The position numbers were made by a program, and so were the translations under genes. The notes under the pieces were generated by a model. That model saw nothing but the letters and a program-made list of their open reading frames with translations, did not search any database and was not told the origin of the DNA. Shown piece by piece: positions 11,733-21,454 of a DNA stretch of 64,000 bases. The stretch lies in assembly GCA_027563935.2 (NCBI GenBank), contig CM050449.1, forward strand, positions 56,623,949-56,687,948, written 5' to 3'. Source of the stretch: Costus lasius. Its lineage: Eukaryota; Streptophyta; Magnoliopsida; Zingiberales; Costaceae. The stretch's first letter is position 1. Each line of letters begins with the position of its first letter.

Positions 11733-13510
11733 GGTGTTCGTTGCTGCAGGTATCTACAACAATGCAAGAACAGCAAGGTCAGTATCAATGTATAAGAATC
11801 AATCAGGACTTAAGAAAGATTCTTTTTCTCACTATTTTATCAGGCGTGAAAAATCCAGCAAAACAGCCCGAAAGAGTAGAACTCTTTTAGTGAGATGGGA
11901 TCCAGATTTCATACTTGGTCTCCGCGTCCCGCTTAGGCGAGATAAGATGCACAGAGAGTACAAGCACTAGTTTCTGGTAGGCAGTCCCTGCCGATCGCCA
12001 ACCCGTGCGATTCCCCTTCATCTGGGCAGTCCAGCAGACTGTGCCAACTGAGTTGGTACAACACAATCTCTGACCCCACAGATGGCTGCCTCCATGTGCT
12101 ACCATATGCGCCACATATGTAGCCTACACGGTCAAGCTGACCCGACCTACTCCCTGGACCACCACGTGCTATGCTGAGCAACGAGAAGGGATAAATCCCT
12201 ACTCTGTAACACGCAGGTGTAATCCCGCACCGTCTGAAGATAGATGGACGTGCCCACTGAGTGGGTACAACACGGCTCCAACGATAATCAGAACAGTGAG
12301 GTTTCGCGTCAGAAGGCTTACGAGCTTGATATTTTAGCGTTGGATTTTAACGGTCTTTTATCTTCTTGCCTATCATGCAATTTCTATGGTGATAGCAGAA
12401 GATAATTTAATCATGCAATTCTAATATTAAGCAATAAAAGAAAGCATGAATCTTATGTGGTAAAAGCCCATAGCCCTAGAAGACCTTAACCTAACTTAAG
12501 TCTTCATTTGCTCTTCATGGGTCTTTTGCTGCTCATCTGGCCCAAACCTGGGCCCAAGCGCCATCTGCAGCACAGGTGCGCCCACCAGGAATATGCGCCA
12601 GGTCCTAGGGTCGAACCCTAGACCTCCCACCTGGTCCAGCCACTTGCTGCATGCGCCTATGCCAAGTGTGCACTGTGCTCTTGTCAAATTAAATTACAAA
12701 TTTAACTATCTAGACAAGAGTGACACGCAGGTCACTAACATTTTATAAATTAAAACAATGTGATGCGCAGATCACAATAATTAATTTACAATTTTTAATA
12801 CAGGCACGCAGGCCCCAGCACAGCACACAATTAATATGGGCAGCCCACATAAGAAGAAATAAACAAGCATATGCAACATTCAAACATGTGATCCAACCAA
12901 GAAAATTAAATTTCGAAAAACCCATAGGTATCAATTTTAATTTCCTTATTCGCCCTTACTACCTTACAACGGTCCATTACTAGGGATCCACTCATCCAAC
13001 CTAGTCAGATCCACTGCCCTTGCACGCACCAAGTCCTAACTGACTTGCGTCGACCATAAGGTCAACTATGCATGCGCCAGGGCTGAACGACCACACTGAG
13101 GTCTGGCAAACGGGCGTGACCCCGGGCCTAACTCAGGTGCGTTCATTAGTTGTCTCAATCAGACATCGCTACACACCTGTGTGCAGTCGACCTATAGCCA
13201 CCATAGGCTTGCGCCAAGGTGCTATCTGATCGACCCATTCAGGTTGTCAGATGATCTGATCAGACATTCTGGATCTAACCTAGGGGGTGACTTCAACCCT
13301 AGTAACCCGTCTAAGGGTTTAAAGTATGGGCTTAGATCTATTTGGAGCGCGCATGTAATAAGGATTTTAGATAAAACCTGAAAGCGCCAACAAGCAAAAT
13401 AACATAGACAAGTTTCGGTATGAAACATGTATATTCGCATGTTGATAATTCTAGATCTAAAACATGGATCACACAACATGAAGCAATCATAAAATGCATG
13501 CATCAACCTG
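11733..13510 (-). other. Leader of copia B (non-coding, hairpins, predicted intron)
   Basis: About 1.8 kb between the primer-binding site and gag. It holds two related hairpins, CCCAC-TGA-GTGGG at 12253-12265 and CCAAC-TGA-GTTGG at 12044-12056 as read on the plus strand. It ends with a polypyrimidine tract and TTGTAG acceptor 21 nt before the gag ATG. An 82-codon ORF (11933-12181) and an overlapping 75-codon ORF recur in other copies, but I see no codon-level conservation. Nothing else is recognisable. Confidence 0.7.
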
Positions 13511-13675
13511 GCTCTGATACCAATTGAAAGTACCCCTTAACCTAAGGGGGGGTCCCCTTCTAGGGGGAGCAAAAACCCTAGACATATGGCGCATAAAACT
13601 TTTGCAGCGGAATTAAGGGTTTGAAAGAATCTATTGCATGATATATGATCAACTTAAGTAAACTTGAATTCATAC
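11754..13675 (-). other. Predicted 5' leader intron of copia B
   Basis: The donor GTATGA follows ATGGCTATG (13684-13676). The acceptor TTGTAG ends at 11754. Joining gives an ATG-led extension of ten codons in frame with the gag ATG at 11732. The intron would include the primer-binding site. This is inferred from conservation across copies; there is no RNA evidence. Confidence 0.5.
13511..13522 (-). other. Primer-binding site of copia B
   Basis: On the minus strand, TGGTATCAGAGC, two bases from the 5' LTR. It is complementary to the initiator Met-tRNA 3' end. Confidence 0.93.
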
Positions 13676-15228
13676 CATAGCCATATGCATTGGATGAAAA
13701 CTTGGAAGGAAAGGCGCAAGCGAGCCTTCTCCTAAGGTGACGCACACAATTGGTGTCGCCTACTTTCCTTGGTGCTCCTTGTGCTAGCAAGGTTCCAAGA
13801 AGCCTTTGTCGAATGGAAGGGAGAAGAGATCGCCTTGCTTGAGTGAGTTTTTCTCTCTTGTCGTCCTCCCTTCTCTAGTCGAGATGTTGTCTCGTCTAAG
13901 CCAAGCGTTGGCGACGAACAAAGAGAAGGGGGGCGTGAAGTGTGGCAATCGTGAGTCATGGCCACGATTAGTAGAAGTGCTATCCAAAAATAGCATCCAC
14001 TTCTCAACGTGCGCTCTTGGGTTTACCCAATCGCAAATGCCACATCACTTGAACCATGCGCTCAACCAATGAGCCAGTTCACATCGGTTTGGTCCAAGAC
14101 CAATTAACCCAAGCAATATGGTCTAGATCTTACTTAAACCCTATGGCTTCAGATCTAACCGTCAATCTCTTCGATGCTCTTGATCTGACCGATCTGGCAT
14201 CTATTCTCCCGATCGAAGCTTACCGATCTCAAGCCCTAATCAATCAAACATGATCAGACCAGATCTCACTCACAATCAGAGATTAAATCCCTTTAAACTG
14301 AACCTGAACAATTCAGTCCACACGATCTGACTTAAGTAAGCCATATCATCAAATTGTGCGACCCTGAGGGTTTCCTTTAAATGTCGGTAACGATAATTCA
14401 CATTATCACGATCAGTGAGGGGTATCTAGCAACACATCACTGTCTCCCGATATAAAGGAAAGAGTCTTCCAAGACTACACCCAAACCACAGCACAAGTGT
14501 GAATCATTTCACAAAGCATACATATTTCCTTTGCCACTGGATGTTCTTATTGGACAAGCCTGTCAAGCTCGTAACTCCAATATGATGAGCATGATCAGAA
14601 CAGATGAACATAGTCACCTGGGTATGGCCATACACTTTTCTCAATCATCTCATCCAGGGGGCCCCTTTAGAACATCAGACTCCTTCAACAAGGAGACGGC
14701 AATCCTATGTCTATCACTAGTGCTCTAACCTGACTCAAGCTCACCATCCAAGATAGTCTATAATCATTATGTTTCAAATGATATTGAACCATCTCAAAAC
14801 AATGACAATCATCATTTAGAAAACACAAGTGATCTCAAGTCAGAGGAAATGTGCCACTTGTCTTAATCAAGGAACATTCACATTGTGACAAACAATTGAA
14901 CATCCTAGTAGGGTCTGTCCAGTACATCCAATGTACCCATGAGTCTACATCTTATTCCATGCTCGAAGCATCCTATAAGATTAGAACACATATTAGTCTT
15001 AACAATATCAAGGCTGTCTCATGTTCACCAAGATATATCGACTAAGGACATAATAGCATGTCAGCCGAGCTGAACAGCTTTGAGACATTATTCAGAAGAA
15101 CATATATTGCAGCAGACAATGTAGCTAACTGAATAACAACCATGCCTTTATAAACATAACAGTTTATTACATGATACAGATACATTCCCACAGGCCTCAA
15201 ACATTAGCCTTAAGGGCATACCCCAACA
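13525..15228 (-). repeat. 5' LTR of copia B
   Basis: 1704 bp, the partner of 6127-7829. It contains the mini-exon ATGGCTATG at 13676-13684, a CCCCTT/AAGGGG-type hairpin near its 3' end (13554-13566) and a second one at 13533-13549. A TATAAAGG site lies at 15145-15152 near its 5' end. Confidence 0.95.
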
Positions 15229-15233
15229 CTTCA
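15229..15233 (+). repeat. Target-site duplication of copia B, right copy
   Basis: CTTCA, identical to 6122-6126. Confidence 0.95.
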
Positions 15234-17532
15234 GCCGCAGAATCTCCAGCACCTTGCACAAATCCTGAGTGTGATCTTGCGCATTCTTGGAGTAGATCAG
15301 AATATCATCTATGAAGACGACCACACATTTGTCCATAAGTTCATGAAATACTCTGTTCATCAGATCCATAAACACTGCAGGGGCATTTGTCAGTCCAAAA
15401 GGCATAACAAGAAACTCATAGTGCCCATACCTGGTCCTGAATGCAGTTTTAGGTACATCCTCCTCCTGAACTCTCAACTGATGATAGCCAGACCTCAGGT
15501 CAATTTTAGAGAATACAGTAGCACCCTGCAACTGATCAAAGAGATCATCAATACGGGGTAATGGGTACTTATTCCTAACAGTCACTTGATTGAGTTGACG
15601 GTAATCGATGCACATGCGCAAAGTACCATCCTTCTTCTTCACAAATAACACAGGTGCTCCCCATGGAGAAACACTAGGTCGAATATACCCCTTCTCTAAT
15701 AATTCTTCCAGTTGCTTTTTCAGCTCTGTCAGTTCTGAAGTTGCCATCCTGTAAGGAGCTTTAGATATCGGTGCCGTGCCTGGCAACAACTCGATACCAA
15801 ACTCAACTTCTCTGCTGGGTGGTAACCCAGATAAATCATCAGAGAAGACGTCAGTAAACTCTCTTACCACAGGAATTTTAGCCAGATCCAAATCAGGCTC
15901 AGTCTGCACCTTGACATGCGCCAGATACCCCTTGCAGCCCTGGGCTAAAAGCTTCCTGGCCTGCAGATGAGATATCACCAAAGGCTCCTGTTCTGAAATC
16001 CGGCCTTGGATAACCAATTGCTGTCCATCACTTAGATGCAGAGTAATTAACTTTTCAAAACAATCTAAAGTAGCATGATAGGCAGACAGCCAATCCATGC
16101 CCAGAATGATGTCATAGTCTTTCATAGAAAGACTAATCAAATCAATAGGTAAATCATATCCTTCAACCTTAATCAAACAGTCAGGATATGCTATATCTGT
16201 AGATACAGCCTCACCCATAGGTGTATGAACAGAAATACAGAAATCAAGTATCCTAGGCAACACAGGCAGACATGGTGCAAAACATGCAGACACAAAAGAT
16301 AAATTGGCACCAGGATCAAAAAGAATGCGTGCCAAATAACTAAACACATAAAGTGTACCTTCCACCACGGACTTCGAAGCCGAAGCATCCCTCTCCGCGA
16401 TGGCATACACGCGAGTCTGCACAGTAGGCTTCTCACCCTGTCCTTTAGCATCCGGCATAGGACAGTCCTTAATCATATGTCCCACCTTACCACATCTGAA
16501 GCAAGCGCCAGTCTTCCTGTAGCACTCATTATCCTGATGTTTAGTGCTCCCGCAGTGGAGACACTTCCTGCCATTCTGAGAAACTGTGCTGACTGGCTTC
16601 TGATAAGGTTGGTATCTGCCCTTATGGTCTTTCTTCTTATTCTTGAAATTCTTCTTATCCTTACCACCCAGAGTGGGTGCGTAAGTCACAGAAGTAGGGG
16701 CGAATGCAGTGACTGGAATAGTATCTGCAGCCATCTCAGTAATGCACCTCTCAGCAGTGCGAGCCCTGTCTACCACTTCAGCATAAGTCTCCAAGTGTAG
16801 CATAGCTACCCTTGTCCTGATGTCTTTCCTCAAACCTCGCTGAAACTTCTTGGCTCTTCTTTCCTCGGTGTTAACTAAGTGAGGAGCATACCCCGACAAC
16901 CGAGCGAATGTAGCCTCATACTGATCCACCGTCAGGTCGCCCTGCTCAAGACGAATAAACTCCACCTCGCGCTCCTCAGATAAGCTAGAGGGGAAAAACT
17001 TGGCATTGAACTTCATCATGAAATACTGCCAATCAACAACTCTGGATTCAGTTGCCGCCAGTCTGACGACTCCCTTCCACCAGTCTTCGGCATCTCCACG
17101 CAACATGAAGACAGACAAACATAGCTTGTCTGCATCATCACAGCGCAAAACTTGGAAAATCTTTTCCAGTGTCAAAAGCCAATCCTCGGCCGCTCTGGGC
17201 CCCGGACTACCATAAAATGCAGTCGGGTTCAGGTGCTGAAACTCTCGAACCAACCGAGCATATCGTTGATGCGCGCCATCACCCAGAGGAGAACCAGCGC
17301 CACCCACACCGTGTCCAGTTGGTTGTGACTGTGTCTGAGACTGTGTCTGCGTCAGCCGCTGCAATAACTGTTGCTGAACCTCCATGTGTTGCGCCTGCTG
17401 CTGCTGCATCATCTGAGTTTTCTGCTGGATGAAGGCGTTCTGTTGTTGTATCATAGCAGTCATAGCCTCCATGGCCTGCCTCAGATTAGACTGTTGATCA
17501 CCGTTGCTACTGCTAGATCTTGGTCGCACCAT
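15229..17532 (-). CDS. gag-pol: Gypsy polyprotein, N-terminal half (gag, protease, start of RT)
   Basis: 768 open codons from the ATG at 17532, read on the minus strand and then cut by copia B inside RT. A Gln-rich N-terminus (about residues 30-70) leads into a retrotransposon gag domain (around 105-260). Two zinc knuckles follow: a short-spaced one at 324-337 ([14 protein letters not shown]) and a classical CX2CX4HX4C at 344-357. The protease motif is FDPGA with D406, that is DPG in place of the commoner D-S/T-G. RT shows [19 protein letters not shown] and the catalytic FIDD at 740-743. The codon that spans the TSD keeps frame with 6121, so copia B is the only break visible. The ATG is the first in frame and lies 217 bp from the LTR. 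Confidence 0.93.
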
Positions 17533-17734
17533 TTTATTTTTTTTTTTGTACCTGCATCACATAACACAGTGGAATAACAACCAATATTCAATCACGGATC
17601 AGATCCTATCTTGGTTTCTAGCAATACACAAACAGAGGTTTCCAATATTCAATCACGTATCAGATCCTATCTTGGTTTCTAGCAATACACAAACAGAGTT
17701 TTCCTTTCCCGGAGTTTCTAATTGCTAGTAATAT
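17533..17734 (-). other. Gypsy leader with a 61-bp tandem duplication
   Basis: Short leader between the primer-binding site and gag. The stretches 17581-17641 and 17642-17702 are near-identical tandem copies (period 61 bp) starting CCAATATTCAATCACG. No ORF of note is seen. Confidence 0.85.
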
Positions 17735-17746
17735 GCTCTGATACCA
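17735..17746 (-). other. Primer-binding site of the gypsy element
   Basis: On the minus strand, TGGTATCAGAGC, two bases from the LTR end. It is complementary to initiator Met-tRNA. It fixes the inner end of the 5' LTR at 17749 and shows that this LTR is 3.4 kb, not just the 1.8 kb shared within the window. Confidence 0.92.
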
Positions 17747-17748
17747 TC

Positions 17749-20700
17749 TGTAACATCCCTCACTACAGAATCACACCCCACACGCATACAAGTAAAATAC
17801 GGGGTTTCAAAAATTTTTTTACTCTTCCATTAAAACACAAGAAGAAAGCGGCATCGAAGGACATTACTACGGAACTGAAAACCGCACAGAACTGAATAGG
17901 ATCGATTTACTAGGAAATAGAAATCCGGAAATCCAGAAAATCCGACAGCAAGTATAATAATTTACTGCTGCACAGACACGCATATCCTGGAATAAAACAG
18001 ATGTCCACACTACACATATGTGGAAAACACAAATTCAGATATATTGCGGAATAAGAACAATAACTCTCAAATCGGACATTTCAGAATAACAATAATTTCA
18101 AATCTCACGAATCCAAAACTCGTATCTAACAATTAAAACGAGACAACTATAATATAATATCCTGAAAACAGGCATAAGCCCTCAGGAGATAAAACGTATC
18201 ATATAATTAAGTTAGGCACGCAGGCCTGACAGATTTTTTAGAAGACAACTCTTAGAAATTAAATAAAACATTAGCATCATAGTAAATTCGTGAATTAGCT
18301 GTAGCGATCACTGTCCCAATGTCTCACCTGAAAATATTTAAACAATGGGGGTGAGCTAAAAAGCTCAGTGAGTAAAAGACACTAAAAGCCATCCATAGTA
18401 CACATCAAAAATATCATGCATAAGTTGAAATACATTTTTGTAACAGATAAGATAAATCAACTTAACATGCACACTCATATCAGAAACAAAACATAATCAA
18501 ATACAGATACTTATAACATTAGGCATCAAGCATGAAGTAGGATATAAGTATACCAACCCCTCCCTACTAAACACACTGCCTAACACATCTATAATACAGA
18601 TCGAAACAGAACTACAGAAATCAGAACTGACAGACAGAAAATCAGAATTTTCAGAATCCAAACGGATAGTCTACATCGGAAACAGAAAGGCCACAGAAGG
18701 CCTGATGACCACAGAAGGTCTGACCCCACCTCTGCCGAGGACGAGACATGCATGCATATCAGAAACAGAATGGTAGAGGAGGTATCAGTGGGTGGCCCCC
18801 GTCTTGTCAGGACGTGGCACTCTGGCCTCCAAAACCCAGAACAGAATGGTAGAGGAGGTATCAGTGGGTGGCCCCCGTCTTGTCAGGACGTGGCACTCTG
18901 GTCTCCAATACCCAGAACAGAATGGTAGAGGAGGTATCAGTGTCTTGTCAGGACGTGGCACTCTGGTCTCCAATACCCAGAACAGAATGGTAGAGGAGGT
19001 ATCAGTGGGTGGCCCTCGTCTTGTCAGGACGTGGCACTCTGGTCTCCAATACCCAGAACAGAATGGTAGAGGAGGTATCAGTGGGTGGCCCCCGTCTTGT
19101 CAGGACGTGGCACTCTGGCCTCCAATACCTATAACGGAACAGAAATAGTGTCTCAAGGGTCGTAGTAGACTATCAGCACCATTACAGCGCCACAGAAGGA
19201 GGGTAAGAACACAGAAGAGTGCTACACTAGGGCATAATTTTACAGAACAGATTATACTGAAACGGAGGAGTAGGACCAACCACTACTTAATTCTTACATC
19301 ATGCCCAAAGTCTGACAAACCAGAAAATGACACACCCCAATATCCAGTCCTTAACAAATTACAATTTGCAGAAAATCAAAGCTGAACACACTTCATAATT
19401 TTTACCATCAACCAGAAGTAATATATGAGTGAATTCCTTAGATTTCATGCAACTATCCTTAATTCATGTCAGACCAGTCTATGTTCTCACAAAGGTTACA
19501 ACACATTCAAAGTTTTCAGAAAATTCACAACATATAAATAGAACAGAAAATATTCACATAACAAACAATTAAACATAGAACAGAAACTATTCATGAAATA
19601 ATTTCCTCAAAATTCCTAAAACCGTGAGCTATAAAATTACTGTAAGGGGCGCCAGTTTTAGAACCTTAACAGAACGTACAAATTTCATGTAAATAATTTC
19701 AGTCCCCCACTATAGATAATTTTAATTACACGTTCGTGAAGAAAATTGACAAAAGCCCCAAAATTGGCTCGAACCATGATTTTCGAAAATTCCTAAGTTC
19801 TTAGTTAAATCCCCAATTTTGTTTTCTCTAAAATTTCTCATCAAGCAAATAAATTTTAGAAGAACTACAGACCACAATTTAAGAGATTAAACCATACAGG
19901 CTAAATTTTTCTCACAATGGAATATTCGTCTAACCAAAACATAGCAGATTTATATTGTCAGATTGCAACATATATTTTTGGTCCAATTCCGAACCAAAGC
20001 TAGTCAATATTATATTCAAAATGAAGCTCTCTGAATCTAATTTCCAACAAAACTGGTTTCGCAAAATTTCGAATTGTAGGCATGAAGATATAAGGGTTCG
20101 AACATAGGTGGGTCAGAATTTCAGATTTCAAGAAAACAGATTCATATATCAGAATTACGACATATATTTCAGATCCAATAACTAATCGAAAATAGGCGTT
20201 ATGGGAGTCAAAATGAAGCTCTTCAAGCCTACGGTCTAATAAAACTGGTTTCACAGGATTTCGAGCTATACCTAGGGAGATACGAGAGTTCGAACACAAA
20301 AGGGTCAAGATTCTAGATTTTCAGAAAACAGATTTCGTAAGTTATATAACAATGCCGATTGCAACACGAATATAGTTCAGATGTGGTCGATATTACATAA
20401 GAATCAAAGCTGAGCGAATCTAGTTTCATACAAAATTTGTTTCATGTGATTTGGATCTATAGATCATGAGATATTGAGGTTAAAGCACAGTAAGGTCAGA
20501 TTGGCGACTACAATTTTCAGCAAGACAAAATTTCTGAATCATAATGCATATTCAGATCCGACCTATAGAATAGAAAAACACAGGATCTACTTGCAGATTT
20601 TTGGTTCATACAGATAATTATTGCAAATAGGATTAGACTCCTTAGGATCGAATTACTCACCGAAAATCGCCCACAGAAAAAAAAACGCCACAACAGAGGG

Positions 20701-21171
20701 TCAGGGATCTCCAAGAACTTCGTCCACCACCAGTCTGCCACCACCAGCGTCAGAAATTTGCAGGAGGCGCCAAACACAGTAAGGGGCGACAACCACAGGC
20801 GGCTAGGGCAAGAAAACAACAAAAATCGTGAGGGAGAGGAGCTCTCACGATATTTCTCTTTTTCTCCCACTCCAAACGGATCCAAGATCCAATAACCCAG
20901 TTAACTTAAGTGAAAATTGGTTTTAAGGGCTCACCTGGGCTTAACCACCATGCGCCACTCCAATAACACAGAAATATGCGCCACCATGGTGGAAGAATTC
21001 CAGGAGCAAAGAGTCAAGGTTGAGGGTTCGAAGCCCCAACCAAAATAATTATTTTTGCCCTGTAGGAAAAAGTCCTACAATTAGGCAAAAATCCCAAAAT
21101 TTTAATAGATAAAAATACAGAAACAGAATTTCTAACCTTAAATCGTAATTCAGAAACTCGAGGGCGTTACA
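17749..21171 (-). repeat. 5' LTR of the gypsy element (complete)
   Basis: 3423 bp, TGTAACATCCC at the left end and GGGCGTTACA at the right end, so TG...CA on either strand. The right 1831 bp match the truncated 3' LTR at 1994-3824. The left part carries a five-copy 76-bp tandem repeat. It is flanked outside by a copia C LTR fragment. No supported gene lies inside; a 118-codon ORF at 18792-19148 is a by-product of the tandem repeat. Confidence 0.93.
18765..19133. repeat. Tandem array, five copies of a 76-bp unit, inside the gypsy LTR
   Basis: Units start at 18765, 18841, 18917, 18982 and 19058, each with ACAGAATGGTAGAGGAGG. Four units are 76 bp. The third is 65 bp and lacks the 11 bases of the GGTGGCCCCCG segment. 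Units differ at a few bases (GGCCTCC/GGTCTCC, AAAACCC/AATACCC). Confidence 0.95.
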
Positions 21172-21434
21172 CGAAGCATCCTATAAGATTAGAACACATA
21201 TTAGTCTCAATCATATCAAGGCTGTCTCATGTTCACCAAGATATCTCGACTAAGGACATATAGCATGTCAGCCTAGCTGAACAGCTTTGAGACATTATTC
21301 AGAAGCACACTTATTGCAGCAGACAATGTAACAAACTGAATAACAACCATTGCCTTTATAAACATAAGAGTTTATACATGATACTGAAAGAATCCCAAGG
21401 CCTCAAACATTAGCCTTAAGGGCATACCCCAACA
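21172..21434 (-). repeat. 3' LTR fragment of copia C
   Basis: On the minus strand this is the first 263 bp of the LTR, from TGTTGGGGTATGCCC at 21434 to ATGCTTCG at 21172, where the gypsy element begins. Confidence 0.92.
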
Positions 21435-21454
21435 ATCTCCCACTTGCACTTAAT

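Larger units (their letters stand above)
6127..15228 (-). mobile_element. Complete copia element B, inserted in gypsy RT
   Basis: This is a 9102-bp minus-strand Ty1/copia element with two LTRs, a primer-binding site, a leader, a gag-pol frame and a perfect CTTCA TSD. Its LTRs differ at about three places by eye: a 6- versus 7-base G run, ATGCG/ATGCA near 6290 and 13690, and CCTAAGG/CCTATGG near 6744 and 14143. The insertion is therefore recent. Removing B and one TSD copy leaves the gypsy frame open. One frameshift breaks B's own polyprotein. Confidence 0.96.
1994..21171 (-). mobile_element. Ty3/gypsy chromovirus, minus strand, split by copia B
   Basis: This is a minus-strand gypsy element. 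It has a 5' LTR at 17749-21171, a primer-binding site, gag to RT at 15229-17532, the rest of pol at 3854-6121, a polypurine tract, and a 3' LTR beginning at 3824 that is cut at 1994 by copia A. Copia B (6127-15228) interrupts the RT domain. Domain order PR-RT-RH-IN, a C-terminal chromodomain-like stretch and long LTRs place it with plant chromoviruses, probably the Tekay/Del clade (family inference from memory). The element lies in the 3' LTR of copia C, which resumes at 21172. Confidence 0.93.

Noticed and set aside
17735..17746. tRNA-like GCTCTGATACCA strings at several places
   Set aside because: These are primer-binding sites next to LTRs; no cloverleaf or tRNA body surrounds them.
18792..19148. 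A 118-codon ORF with internal repeats, and a minus-strand 62-codon ORF over the same region
   Set aside because: They arise from the 76-bp tandem array in the gypsy LTR, and the 65-bp unit shifts the repeat phase.
1994..21171. Reading the gypsy LTR as only 1.8 kb (19328-21171, starting TGACACACCCC)
   Set aside because: The primer-binding site is at 17735-17746 and the LTR terminus at 17749; the 1.8-kb match only reflects truncation of the 3' LTR by copia A.
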